The notes beneath the pieces were generated by a model. It searched no databases, was not told where the DNA came from, and was given only the letters and a program-made list of their open reading frames with translations. From contig CM048852.1 in NCBI GenBank assembly GCA_026545225.1, positions 15,026,146 through 15,090,145 on the forward strand: 64,000 nucleotides of DNA, written 5' to 3'. Shown in pieces: positions 34,015 to 45,497 of the stretch. Source of the DNA: Cornus controversa (taxonomy: Eukaryota > Streptophyta > Magnoliopsida > Cornales > Cornaceae). Position 1 is the first letter of the stretch; every line of letters starts with the position of its first letter. Both the position numbers and the translations under genes were made by a program.

Positions 34015-35191
34015 TGATAAGTGCACAAAACATGTTATTTTATATCTCAAAATAAGTCTTTAATTACTCTTTTACTTTATTTAAATAATCTTATCTTTGC
34101 ATTTTGTGTTTTATAGGGGTTGATTTCCAAATAAGAAGAAAACAGCAAAAAAAAGCCTAAAAAGGATATATATATAATCAAAGATGAGCATAAGAAGAAT
34201 TGTAGAAGAGATAGTATTTTGTGCAATCTACTACTACAAGAGGTCTCAAGTTCAAAACTTTGTAAAATATATTTTTTACACTGCCACGTCTACAGTCTAG
34301 AATTGAAATTAAAGATATGGAGATCAAATTTTAGATATTTAAATTCAAAATTTTGTATTTTGTATTTTTGTTTTTGAATTTTGTATTTTGAATTTTGTAT
34401 TTTTAATTTTTCCCACCTAAACCATTTCCCTCTAACTCTATAAATAGGAGGTCTTAGGGGATGGTGAGGGGAGTTAGAAAATAGTTAGAAATTGTAGAAA
34501 AAAATAAAGTGTAATTGTAAATATTTTTTTGTATTCATTTTTCTTTTTCTTATAAACACAACTCTCAAGGGAATGATGAAGCCATTATGATGAAATACAA
34601 GTAAGTTATTTTATTTTCTTGTCTAATTTTTCCTCCCAAGAGCATTCTTCTACTCTTCTATTCTGGATTTTTATTTTCTAAAATTAGAGGGAGGATTCTT
34701 CGTGTTTGCCAAATAATGGTAATTCGAAAAATGCCTACCTCTGTTTACCTAGCCAATGTGCATCATATTAAGTAAAGAAATGTCTCTCTCATATATAATC
34801 AAGTCATTCTTTTTTATTCCATATTTTCCTTCATCTTTTCAAGTTCTAATTGGATTGGTGAAGTGTATTGATTATTGGAGGAAAAACTAGATAAAAATAT
34901 TAGAAAATTTATTTATGTGGATTCATGGTGGTGTATTCCATTCCCTTGAGATTTATTTTATTATTATAGTTTTATTTATTCATTATAATTCCAAAATAAA
35001 AAATGTTTTTAAAAAAATAATTTTCATTCCATAAATTAGTGTGTGAATTTGAGCTCATTCGAAATCTCACTTGAGAGTGGTTCGACCCTGCCTATTACTA
35101 TACAATTTTTAGTAGAGTTTTTGCAGCTTTTATTATTTTTGTACGAAGTGTAGAGAAGCAACGACAAACATCCACTATTCTACACTCGTCA
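34015..35191. mobile_element. Solo LTR of a Gypsy-type element (fossil)
   Basis: A 1177-bp sequence starting TGATAAGTGCAC and ending ACACTCGTCA, flanked by the target duplication ATAGT (34010-34014 and 35192-35196). No internal region or second LTR is present. Unit A shows the empty site, so this copy arrived after the 4.3-kb duplication. The TGATAAG start resembles Athila/Tat LTRs. Confidence 0.75.
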
Positions 35192-35196
35192 ATAGT

Positions 35197-35654
35197 CAAC
35201 GACTAGCCTAGGTTTTTTTAGGTGAGCAGAAATTGAAGAGAGAGAATGTGATGGTGAGTGAGTGAAGATAGAGAAAAGGGCTAATATTTGACATGAACAA
35301 AGAGATATAAAATGTTAGGTGAATATCCTAATGAAGCATATAATGCGTACACATGTTTCTTGGTAATAAATAGTTAGAAATGGTTTTATTTTTTTAGAAT
35401 TGGACCTTTTGATCAATATGTTTACAAAGTTTTAAAGATAAAAAAAGTTGTCAAACATGTTTTACGAGGTTATTTGTGTGTGTTTTTTTTCTTTGACCTT
35501 TAGGCAACAAGAAACAAAAAAATCTAAACATTACCAAATGACCCTTTCCATTACTTTTGTTTAATTTATATCAAATTTAATTAAGACAATGATACACTGA
35601 AGTTACACTAATAAGGTTTTTAAACAAATTTTGTTATTGACTATTTTTTTAAAG
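35197..35654. other. Non-coding stretch of unit B
   Basis: Continuation of the sequence shared with 29719-30182; no supported gene. Confidence 0.6.
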
Positions 35655-35659
35655 TAAGT

Positions 35660-36774
35660 TGTTAGAAAATAAAGAAAGAAAAGTGTATTGATTGAATTGA
35701 TGTTGTGAACAATATATAAAGACTTATTTATAGGCACATAATCTTGGAGGCTAAGTAAACTTAGGAGACAAGTCCTAGATGGTTTAGGAGAAGGTGTAAG
35801 AAAAATATGTGGTTTAGAAAAATATATATAATCTAACAGTAGATATAATAGAAAATATATAATCTAATAATCCTCGCAAACTCAAGGTGAGCTAGGAGAA
35901 GGTGTAAGAAAACTATGTGATTTAGGAAAATATATATAATCTAATAGTAGATATAATAGGAAATATATAATCTAACATCTCCCGTAAAGGCAAGGTTAGT
36001 TATATGAAGCCAATTTGAGTTTGGAGACAACATATTGAATGCGCCTCATGAAAGCAATCTAGTGATGTTATTCGCTATGGCTGAGAACACATACAAAGAA
36101 GTTGCAAAAGAGTGGCTCGGTAGGCAAAAATAGCTCATTGGAGAGATGGAAACACCGAAAGCATTTTGTTAGAGCAAAAACTGATTTGAAAATAAAAAAG
36201 AAACTCGTTGAAATCAATGATTTTGACACACAGATGCTACGGCTCGTGAAAACAATATGGTGATGTTACTAACCCTGTGGTTGCGAACGCATACAAAGAA
36301 GCTGCAAAAGAGCGGTTTGGTAGACAAAACTAGCTCGTTGAAGCAACAGTAAGACCGAAAGCTACTTATCGGAGCGAAAACTGATTTGAAAATCAGAAAA
36401 GGGGCTCGTTGAAATCAGTGACTTTGACACACAAATGCTAGTGGGAACCGATGAATTGAACTTGAGGTAGGCTGTCATATTTTTTCTTCTTTTATTATTT
36501 TCATTATATATATATAAGGCGGAAGCTATTTTGACGATTTCTGCCATCCCTAGCGGTAGACTCTGATACTATGTTAGAAAATAAGGAAAGAGAATTGAAT
36601 TGATGTTTTGAACAATATATATAAATGCTTATCTATAGGCACATAATCTTAGAGGCTAAATAAACTTAGGAGACAAGTCCTAGATGATTTAGGAGAAAGT
36701 GTAAGAAACCTATATGGTTTAGAAAAATATATATAATCTAACAACATATATAATAAGAAATATATAATCTAACA
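35660..36774 (-). mobile_element. TRIM-like small LTR element, copy B
   Basis: A 1115-bp duplicate of 30188-31308 with the same TAAGT target duplication (35655-35659 and 36775-36779), so it was copied by the segmental duplication and did not insert separately. Confidence 0.8.
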
Positions 36775-36838
36775 TAAGTGATAGTCAAGCTCTAGGTACC
36801 AACACTGTGGATTGTTAACGAAATAGAATAGGTGTGCC

Positions 36839-37373
36839 TAAGGTTGGCAACGAGGCGGGTACGACACGGGGTCTCCTAAACCCTTCCCATTCTGTGGTCC
36901 TTAATAGCTGTCCCATACTCATTGCGGGTATGGGACGGGGAGGAAACTCATATCCCATCCTTGCCCCGTTGAGAGATGGAGCGGGGACGGATTTATGGAA
37001 CAAACAATTTCATTGTGATGACTTCGGTAGATATGTTAGAGTATAAGAAATATGTTAGGTTACTTTAAAAATGTAAACAATATATACATATTAAAGATAA
37101 GAATATTATATATGTTAGAAAATAAGAGAAATGGTAGGTTAGGTTAAGTTAAAAAATGTAACATATATATTTAAGGTAGATATATTATATATATAAATAT
37201 GTTTATATATATAACAATTAGGAGGGGCGAGTTTTTAGCAAATCCGTCCCGTACCGGTGGCGGATTCTAGTTTTCTTTTCCATACCCGCTCTTACGAAAC
37301 AAAAAGAGTTCTTATATCCTTCCCATGAGGGGCGGGCGAAAATCCAGCAGGACAGGCAAAATTGTCATCCCTA
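36839..37373. mobile_element. hAT-like non-autonomous DNA transposon, full-length copy B
   Basis: A 535-bp element. The left end is TAAGGTTGGCAACG; the right end, reverse-complemented, is TAGGGATGACAATTTTG, so the two match over the TAGGGATGRCAA inverted repeat. The 8-bp target duplication is GGTGTGCC / GGTGTGTC (36831-36838 and 37374-37381). Paralogous sites without the element lie at 37802-37809 and 38603-38610. No coding capacity. Confidence 0.7.
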
Positions 37374-37619
37374 GGTGTGTCAGTCATGGTGTTCCTAAAT
37401 TTTCATATGATCGTAGAGGAAGCAAATTGCACAGATATCTCTAAATTTGAAAACAAATCTTGCTACAGAGACTCGCAAAGTTTTACTTGATTTTCCATCT
37501 TTGTTCCAATAGAAGAATTTAACCGTCATCAAAGTTCATTGATAAATACTTAAATCTTTTTTTTTTTTTTTTCCATTTTACTTAAATATTTTTTATGAAA
37601 ACAAAGGAAACTTGTAAAT

Positions 37620-39141
37620 CTAAAACATTAATACGACAACAATAAATGTAACAATTGGTAAAAAGTTTCAAAATGTCTGATTTTAATGACGAATTATCTC
37701 ATCAGTCGGTCTTGACCTCTAGAATGATTTACAAGATCACCAACAAATTAAGTGAGAGTCAAGCTCTAGGTGCCAACACGGTTTGTTAACGAAATAGAAT
37801 AGGTGTGCCGATGATTGTCCCTTAATTTCATATGATTGTAGAAGAAGCAAATTTCACAGATATCTCTAAATTTAAAAACCAGAGACTCTCAAAATGTCCA
37901 ACTTTAACGACACATTTCACACAATACTAACAAAGACTAGTATATAGTATTACATAAAACTCAAAATAACTAGGCCAAATAGACATTATTACATAAGACA
38001 TGAACTCAAAATAACACTCCCAAACAGACATTATTACATAAAACAACACATTTAACACAGTACTAACAAAGACTGGTACATAGAATTACATAACACTCAA
38101 AATAACACTGCCAAATAGACATTATTACATGATTTCAAAATAACACTGCCAAATAGATATTATTACATAAAACAACACATTTCACACAATACTAACAAGG
38201 ACTGGTATACAGTAGAGAAGGTAACGATTCAACAAAATTCAACTATGAGATTTCAATAAGCTTTACATGAGGCTTCTTCACATCGACCTTGGGTACAGTA
38301 ATGGTGAGCACTCCATTCTCCATGGAAGCCTTGACTTGATCGGTCCTCGCATTCTCCAGAAGCCGGAACCTCCGCATAAACTTGCCGCCACTGCGCTCCA
38401 CCCAATGCCACTTGTCATTCTTGTCCTCCTTATACAACAACAATAAATGTAACAATTGGTAAAAAGTTTCAAAATGTTTGATTTTAATGATGAATTATCT
38501 CATCAGTCGGTCTTGACCTCTAGAATGATTTACAAGATCACCAACAAATTAAGTGAGAGTCAAGCTCTAGGTGCCAACACGGTTTGTTAACGAAATAGAA
38601 TAGGTGTGGCGATGATTGTCCTTTAATTTTCATATGATTGTAAAAGAAGCAAATTGCACAGATATATCTGAATTTAAAAAGCCCTTGCTATAGAGACTCT
38701 CAAATCTTTACAAGATTTTTCCGCTTTGTTCCAATTGAAGAATTTACTGTCACCAAAGTTCATTGATAAATACTTGAATCCTTTTCATGAAAAAAAGAAA
38801 GAAAACTTGTGAATCTAAAACATTAATACGAGGGCAATAAATGTAACAATTGGTGAAAACGTTTCAAAATGTCCAACTTTAACGACACGCGTCACACAAT
38901 ACTAACAAAGACTTGTATATAAAATTACATAAAACTCAAAATAATACTGCCAAATGGACATTATTACTTGAAAAAAAAATAGACATTATTACATGAAATC
39001 AAAATAAGACTGCCAAATAGACATTATTACATAAAACAACACATTTCAGACAATACTAACAAGGACTGGTATATAGTACACATTTCAGACAATACTAACA
39101 AGGACTGGTATATAGTAGAGAAGGTAACGATTCAACAAAAT
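37620..39141. repeat. Tandem ~0.8-kb repeats of the sHSP 3' flank
   Basis: Two copies of a block starting near ACAACAATAAATGTAAC (about 37636 and 38440) lead into sHSP sequence, the first into the fragment at 38235 and the second into sHSP2. Both retain the unoccupied targets of the TRIM-like element (single TAAGT, for example 37749-37753) and of the hAT-like element. Smaller repeats of an ACATTTCACACAATACTAAC unit fill 37910-38215 and 38880-39120. Confidence 0.65.
38235..38431 (-). pseudogene. sHSP fragment: C-terminal part of a class I sHSP
   Basis: The minus strand reads [18 protein letters not shown], then [19 protein letters not shown] and [11 protein letters not shown], matching about residues 91-154 of sHSP1. 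The similarity stops abruptly at 38431 and continues into 3' flanking sequence, so the N-terminal arm and half of the alpha-crystallin domain are missing. Substitutions such as Leu for Pro in the RLPEN motif also suggest it is not under constraint. It is a by-product of out-of-register duplication. Confidence 0.85.
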
Positions 39142-39600
39142 TCAACTAGAGATTTCAATAGGCTTTACATCAGGCTTCTTCATATCGACCTTGGGAACTG
39201 TAACGGTGAGCACTCCATTCTCCATGGAAGCCTTGACTTGATCGGTCCTCGCATTCTCCGGCAACCGGAACCTCCGCATGAACTTGCCACCACTGCGCTC
39301 CACCCGATGCCACTTGTCATTCTTGTCCTCCTTCTCAACATTCCTCTCTCCGCTGATCTGCAAAACCCTATCGTCTTCGATTTCGACCTTCACTTCCTCT
39401 TTCTTGATGCCGGGAAGGTCTGCCTTGAACACATGGGCTTCTGGTGTCTCCTTCCAATCAATGCGAGTGTTAACCAGTGCAGAGACCTCCCTCAAAGAAG
39501 AAGAGAATGCCAAGTCTTTGAAGGGGTCCCAAACGTCGAGAGAGAACGGATGAAAGAAGTTGCTTCGTCTGTCACCAAAAATGCTTGGAATCAGAGACAT
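39142..39600 (-). CDS. sHSP2: class I small heat-shock protein, 152 aa
   Basis: A cytosolic class I chaperone. [15 protein letters not shown] is in the N-terminal arm, the alpha-crystallin domain is about residues 44-138 with [22 protein letters not shown] and P-x14-GVL, and IEI near the C-terminus is the I-x-I anchor. It has two fewer residues in the serine run than sHSP1, no intron and no break. Its promoter is complete and continues with a distal region shared with sHSP3, so it is likely the parental copy from which sHSP1 was duplicated. The intact UGT lies 0.8 kb upstream on the same strand. Confidence 0.95.
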   Translation of the reverse strand: MSLIPSIFGDRRSNFFHPFSLDVWDPFKDLAFSSSLREVSALVNTRIDWKETPEAHVFKADLPGIKKEEVKVEIEDDRVLQISGERNVEKEDKNDKWHRVERSGGKFMRRFRLPENARTDQVKASMENGVLTVTVPKVDMKKPDVKPIEISS

Positions 39601-39675
39601 TTTGGAAATTGAAGTTTAATCGATCGATTTCGCTGGTGATATTGTTGTTGATTTTGCAGAAGGGGATGTGTTGGG

Positions 39676-39755
39676 TATTTAAAGATTCATGAGGGAGAGT
39701 CCAGTAGTTTCTGGTGAATTCTTCGATGCATCTTCCAGTACTTTCAGGTGGATTC
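39676..39755 (-). promoter_or_regulatory. sHSP2 promoter: TATA box and two heat-shock elements
   Basis: TTTAAATA (39676-39683, minus) lies 76 bp from the ATG. Heat-shock elements are TTC-TG-GTG-AA-TTC (39709-39721) and the five-unit array at 39733-39755. Further upstream a GGGCTATGGGC...GGCCC region (about 39833-39880) is shared with sHSP3 but absent from sHSP1. Confidence 0.75.
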
Positions 39756-40424
39756 TTCGCCCTTTCTGAATTCTGATAACATCAAAACGAACTTTCTAGA
39801 GTCTCTGAGGCCCAAATTTATATATATATTTCTATGGGCTATGGGCTTTTGTGGCCCGGATTCCTCAAAACAAAGGGCCTTTCCCTTCACCCAGACTTGT
39901 TATCTCTATCTTTGTGTTTGATTTTTTTTTGTCTAAGGATTTTATTTATTTTTTTAAGAAAAAGTTAATTGTTAGGTGAAAGTAGGTTCTACTTCTATCA
40001 ATGGAGGAGGACAACAATTCTATCATCACCAAGATATGGTTGTTGCCTTGTAGGGTTTGAAATATACCTACATCACCAGTCAAGTTTAAGGAATGAATAC
40101 CTTTGGATTTATACAGGTGGTTCCATAAAATTGGCAAGGAGTCATGACAATTATTGCATGTTGTGGCCACAGTCTCTATTCTAATGCTACAATATGTTAT
40201 ATTTGCAGCCAATATTGACAATCTATATATAATATAGGCAGTGCTTGACTAAATTAGAGACCATAGAGAATGAGAATGGCAGTTGATAACATACAAATTC
40301 ACATATGACCCATGCTAGAATTTCCCAATTTATTTCCCAAAATAAATTGACTGAACATAGAAGCAATTTGGTGGTTAACAACAAATAAGTAGCTGAGCAC
40401 CCTAATAACCTGCTGTCTTAGAAA

Positions 40425-42092
40425 TTAGAATGACAAGATATGCTCCACCAAATCATTCAAGGAATTGTAAGAAGAACCACCTTCCCTTATGGAAAGCTCA
40501 ACCTTCACCTTCAAATCCATTGCCCTCTGTCTCATCTCCTCACATTCTTTACCTGCCATTAGTCTTCTTATAGCTCTCTCTATCTCTCTTCTCTCCAACT
40601 CATTATCCAATTCCAGGCCTACCCTCCATACATGGCTCACGTACCTCGCGTTCAACCTTTGATCCCCAAAACATGGTTGGCATATAATTGGCACACCTTG
40701 GCAAATACTTTCCAAGGTTGAATTCCAACCACAGTGGCTCCAGAAACATCCCACTGCAACATGTGCTAGAACTTCCTTCTGTGGTGCCCATTCCACGATG
40801 CAACCTCTTTCTTCAACTGCTTTCTTGAAACCTTCTGGCAATAGCTCTTGCCATCCCAAGCCACGAACTGAACCAGGCCGAATCACCCACAAGAAATGTT
40901 GTTTGCTGTTGGCCAGTCCCCAAGCTGTCTCAATTAGTTCTCTTTCATCTATGGAAGCTGCACTTCCAATGCTTACATATATAACAGAGTTGGGAGCCTG
41001 CTTATCAAGCCAGGTGATACAGCTAGTGTCTTCTTTAAGTAAGCTACTAGAGGAGTGTGGGGCAATTTTGTGAAATGGACCCACTGAGAAAATTGGAACT
41101 TGGTATTGTTTTTTTAGCTGTGCAAGAAATGGTTGTTCGAGGCAGTCCACGGTGTTCCAAATTATTGCTGAAGATGTTCTAATTTGGACTGTGGTGGCTA
41201 TCAGTTGTAACAAAGCTTCTAAATTTGGGAAATTGAAAATGGTTAGATCCTTAAACCTGAAGGGATGAAGCCCAGGCACTAGGTCTTGCAACATTGAGTC
41301 TGTGACATTAGTAACATTTTCCATATACATGTCAGTTGCATGAACAAAAATCTATACATATATATGTATGTATACAAATAAACATAACATGTGCTACTCT
41401 CCCTAATTATTGACACAAATGACATTATTTTCAAAACAATATTTTGTACCTTACTAGTAAGATTTGTTTATAATTAATATAAGGTATGGACAGTTTAGCT
41501 ATTATTATTTTTCTTGATCTCTCCCTCAATTATAATACTAGATATTTACATTATTCAAAGTATAAAAAAAAACCTATAAACATAAATAGAGGGTTGGGAA
41601 TTGACATGAACCTTTTGGGGGAATGTATCCCTCTGCTTGAAGTTGCGGATAGGTAACATGAGTTAGCCAAGTAGCAACACTGCTTGTCTCTAGGACAACG
41701 GTAGGAAGCTTTAGATGGTTAGTGGCCGCCTCTGCCTTGTACATGATAGCGTCATATATGACACATGCGATTCTTTCATTCTTCTCCTCTTGTTTCATCA
41801 TTTGAGCCAAGCTTTCTTGGAGAGGGAACACTAAATTAACATTTAGAGCCGTTATGAGAGAGATGAAATCCATAGAGGAGACATCATGATCAGATAAGCC
41901 ATCCTGTATGGGTAGGAAAGTGAAAGTAGGATGGTTGGAAGGGTCAGGAGAGTTGAATTGGGTGTGAGCAATTGTTATAGAGAAGCCCTTGGAGTGAAGG
42001 ATTGCGCCTAGTTGAAGCATTGGGTTTATGTGGCCTTGGAATGGACATGGGACTAGCACCAATCTACTACATCTCTGTTCTTGTTTTTCCAT
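40425..42092 (-). CDS. UDP-glycosyltransferase, UGT76-like, 451 aa, one intron
   Basis: Transfers a sugar from UDP-sugar, most likely UDP-glucose, to a small molecule in the cytosol. Exon 1 is 41612-42092 (481 bp), exon 2 is 40425-41299 (875 bp); the 312-bp intron is GT..AG in phase 1 and joins IPPK to DSMLQDLVPG. Total 1356 bp, a normal family length. His21 in QGHINP is the expected catalytic base and Asp114 in VIYD the likely partner. The 44-residue PSPG box begins WAPQKEVLAHV, contains HCGWNS and ends FGDQ, as in glucosyltransferases. N-terminal wording ([28 protein letters not shown]) and the intron position fit family UGT76. Members act on diverse acceptors (cytokinins, terpenoids, isoleucic or salicylic acid), so the substrate cannot be assigned. 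A CT-rich leader lies directly upstream. A broken paralogue is at 45498-46323. Confidence 0.9.
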
Positions 42093-42141
42093 CTCTCTCT
42101 CTCTCTCTGTCTCTCTCTAATCATCTGCGAGCAGTAATGGA

Positions 42142-42233
42142 GAAGATTGACTTTAGTACTAGTATTAATCCTTGGGTTGCAAGTAATGAAGATTGACTTT
42201 AGTACTAGTATTAATCCTTGGGTTGGAAGTTTT
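42142..42233. repeat. 46-bp direct tandem repeat upstream of the UGT
   Basis: Two nearly perfect copies beginning GAAGATTGACTTTAGTACTA (42142 and 42188), about 50 bp upstream of the UGT start codon. The pseudogene's corresponding flank has a single copy (about 46389). Confidence 0.8.
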
Positions 42234-43400
42234 TTTAATGTCTAAATATGTATCAGAATTCTGCCTTGAATCGGTCATATGTAATACTATATTAATTCTA
42301 GATGGCAGAGTGATAATTTTGTTTATATGAATTAATGGTGACTCACAATTAATATTATATATAACACCATGCTTTATGACTGGATTTTTATGACTGGGTA
42401 TGTATTTTATTTCAACTCTACGAGTCAATGGTTTGAAAATCTTCAAAGAAGTTGATGGGATGCATGCCTTGAACTTATTCTTTTCTTGCAGGATTCACAC
42501 AGGTGGGCTGTTTGTACTTGATTTCTTTCAATGGTAGCAGCAAATTTTCTCTTACGGCAAAGACTTGGAGTTCTATTTTGGCCATTTTAAGAGAATTTTT
42601 GGGCGAAAAAGGGTATTTGGTGGTTGTGGAATAAGAATTCCTGCCCTAACATGTCGAAAGCCATGGCCTTTGTTTGAAATTCTATTAACTCTTGGCAGAC
42701 TACTTTTAATCTGTTTATAGTATAAAACTTTGTTTGCTTTTTTTTTGGTTCTGGAAACTTTGAATATGTAATATTGAAGTGTTCAGACTATAATTGCTGC
42801 AGAGCTTATATATATATTTTATTTTCAAATATTTTGAATTGAAATTATTTTAACATTACTTTTTGAAAATTTAATTATTTTTAAGGCAAAAGATGAGCAT
42901 CAAATCCTTGGCCTTTCAGTTTGAAAAAGAGAGAAGATACTTAATAGTGTATGTGTTGCTTTTTAAGAAACTAATTGAGGTTGTAGAATGTTGGAGCGAT
43001 TTGTTGAAATGGTCATTGTTGCAAACGAGGTGCCGGAATTTAGCATACACAAGTCTGATCTAATCATGGTTAGAAATGTTAATGAAATAGAAAATTTATT
43101 ATTTATAACAGGAAAACATATTGAAAACTTTAGTTGATTTTTCCTAGAAAGAATGGATACGAAAATGTAAATTAAGAAAACGAAAATGGAGAAACACACC
43201 CAAATAAATAAATGAAATTCAAATTTCACATGAACTCAACATCACAATGCCCAACCGACATTACATCAAACACATTACATTCAATACTAACAAGGAACTT
43301 TTCCATCAAACACATTACACACAATACTAACAAAAGTAACTTTCCTCAGCTTTCTTACATCATATCATACATGCTATAGATTAGAGGCCAACAATTCAAT
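42234..43400. other. Intergenic region between the UGT and sHSP3
   Basis: Holds the UGT upstream region and the sHSP3 3' flank. The latter contains ACATTACA..CAATACTAACAA repeats like the other sHSP flanks (43245-43340). No supported gene. Confidence 0.6.
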
Positions 43401-43868
43401 TCAATTCAATTCAACCAGGGCCTTGACATCGGGCTTCTTCACTTCCTCTTTGGGAACAGTAATAGTGAGCACTCCATCCTCCATGGAAGCCTTGACTTGA
43501 TCGGTCCTCGCATTCTCCGGCAGCCGGAACCTCCTCATGAACTTGCCGCCGCTGCGCTCCACCCGATGCCACTTGTCATTCTTGTCCTCCTTCTCCACAT
43601 TCCTCTCTCCGCTGATCTGCAAAACCCTGTCATCTTCGATTTCGACCTTCACTTCTTCTTTCTTGATGCCTGGAAGGTCTGCCTTGAACACATGGGCTTC
43701 TGGTGTCTCCTTCCAATCAATGCGAGTGTTAACAAGTGCAGAGACCTCACTTGAAGAAGAAGAAGAGGAAGAGAATGGCAAGTTCTTGAAGGGGTCCCAA
43801 ACGTCGAGAGAGAACGGATCGAAGAAGTTGCTTCGTCGGTCACCAAAGATGGTTGGAATCAGAGACAT
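43401..43868 (-). CDS. sHSP3: class I small heat-shock protein, 155 aa, unusual C-terminus
   Basis: A cytosolic class I chaperone with the canonical N-terminal [15 protein letters not shown] (Asp17), a longer serine run (33-40), a full alpha-crystallin domain (about 47-141) with P-x14-GVL, and no intron. The C-terminal extension ends [11 protein letters not shown] instead of the usual I-x-I ending, so the anchor motif is V-E-L at best. The last codons and the stop lie inside a (GAATT)n repeat. It is more diverged than sHSP1 and sHSP2 are from each other, so it comes from the older cassette duplication. It looks intact. Confidence 0.93.
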   Translation of the reverse strand: MSLIPTIFGDRRSNFFDPFSLDVWDPFKNLPFSSSSSSSSEVSALVNTRIDWKETPEAHVFKADLPGIKKEEVKVEIEDDRVLQISGERNVEKEDKNDKWHRVERSGGKFMRRFRLPENARTDQVKASMEDGVLTITVPKEEVKKPDVKALVELN

Positions 43869-43960
43869 TTTGGAAAGGAAATTGAAGGTTAATCGATCGA
43901 TTTCGCTAGTAGCTTAATTCGTGTTGTTGATGTTGATTTTGCAGGAGGGGATGTGTTGGG

Positions 43961-44071
43961 TATTTAAAGATTCACGAGGGAGTGTCCAGTACTTTCTGGA
44001 GAACTCTTCCGTTGCTGTGTTGCGTATCTACATATTTAGGAGGGAATCTTCCAGTACTTTCAGGTGAATTC
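43961..44071 (-). promoter_or_regulatory. sHSP3 promoter: TATA box and two heat-shock elements
   Basis: TTTAAATA (43961-43968, minus) lies 93 bp from the ATG. Heat-shock elements are TTC-TG-GAG-AA-CTC (43994-44006) and TTC-CA-GTA-CT-TTC-AG-GTG-AA-TTC (44049-44071). A distal GGGCTTTTATGGCCC region (about 44156-44170) is shared with sHSP2. Confidence 0.75.
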
Positions 44072-45497
44072 TTCTACCAACTTCGAATTATGATGGCATC
44101 AAAAAGACCTTTCTAGAGTAGCTGAAGGCTGAAGCCCAAATTTATTTATTCCTATGGGCTTTTATGGCCCGGATTCCACAAAACGAAGGGCCTTTGGCCC
44201 TTTGCCCTTCACCTAGCTCGCTGTCTGTCTTTGCATTTGATTTTTTCAATCTTAGGATTTTTTTTTTTTTTAAGGAAATGTTAATTGTTAGGTGAAAGTA
44301 GTTTCCATTTCTATTGGTTGAGAAAGAATATATGTAGTAAAAAAAACTATTTGACTAAACTAGAAAAGAATTTAAAATATTGGTCAGCCATTGAAGAAGA
44401 GTTGATACTGTGTTTTGATTTTCATATTGATTTTCCTAACACGAGTTTAACCTGAATTTAAAAGTTTAAATGTGAGGGAATAAAAATCAATAAATAACCC
44501 TCAAATATTTTGTAGGGAGATGTTATTCGCACTCCAATAAAACCCTAAGGCAAAAATGACCTGAACCTCCTTGGCAACAAACTGTGCACTCGCATTTTCC
44601 CTTTCCTCTCTCCACGGTACTCTCACCCTCCAACTATTTTGCATGACCAAAAAAATGTTGACAGATGATGCTTCACTTCCAAACTCAGCCATTCTTATCT
44701 GTCACAAATGAATTATAAATTTATAGTCTGTAATTCTACCTAATTCCTTATACCAATACAAACAATGTGTTGCAGTGGTGTAAAAAGGAACAAAAATATT
44801 AAACTCCAATGTTCAAGCAGGGGCCTTGTGCACTGGGTACGATCTTTTTTTATTGTAGGTCCACCTTTGTAGTACAGTGGTGAAGAAAATAAGCCTTGGC
44901 CAATTGTTATATTCTTCTTGTGTATTTTTATTTTCATTGGCAAACCAAAAACCTACATTAATAAACCCATTGATTGAAGCAATCAGGAAAAAGAGACTTA
45001 CCCACCTAATGATAATCGGTGAAATTCTCCAAGAACAGTTCAGTAGATTTATGGAAGGCTGAATGAATCACTACTCTTTTCAAAAGATGATGGAATAAGC
45101 ACAAAATCAATATTTTTTTCCCAAATGATCTTAGTCCTTTGGCTCAATACTCAATAGGATAGAATTTATTAGTAGTTTATTTTGAGTCCGGAATGTTTTC
45201 TTGGACAACAAAATTGAAAATTAATTAACTAAAATTTTCATCAAACTCCATTGTCGTCACTGTAGCAGGGCTTTGGCTTTTCTGTGAGAGGCGTGCAAGA
45301 ACAGTGACAAAAATGGGGTAGAGATAAGATGGTTGATTGTGTTGGATACGAAGAATCAGATATGGGAGAGAAAGCAAGAAGATAAAATTGGTGAGTAGAG
45401 AGGGAAATGAGCGAGGATAAAGAAAGAGATGTTCAGAGAGGAGAGATGACTAGGGTTACTTTGGTCATTTCAATTAAGAGTAGAGCGCTTCACAATT
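44072..45497. other. Intergenic region upstream of sHSP3
   Basis: The first part (to about 44330) matches the sHSP2 upstream flank (39780-40010) and is part of the duplicated cassette. Beyond that I see no supported gene; short open frames such as 44501-44692 have no recognisable family. Confidence 0.55.

Larger units (their letters stand above)
33681..39780. repeat. Tandem segmental duplication, unit B
   Basis: Counterpart of unit A (29378-33680). It is longer because it holds a solo LTR (34015-35191), a full-length hAT-like element and an extra sHSP 3' flank with an sHSP fragment (37620-38431). It starts with a Copia LTR end and ATAGC (33754-33758) and runs into the sHSP2 promoter. Confidence 0.8.

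Noticed and set aside
41331-41573. Treating the two UGT frames as separate truncated genes
   Set aside because: A GT..AG intron at 41300-41611 joins them in phase and gives a normal 451-residue UGT76-like protein.
44501-44692. Small gene of 63 codons on the minus strand
   Set aside because: No recognisable family, no conserved paralogue in the duplicated cassette and no promoter or splice signals to support it.
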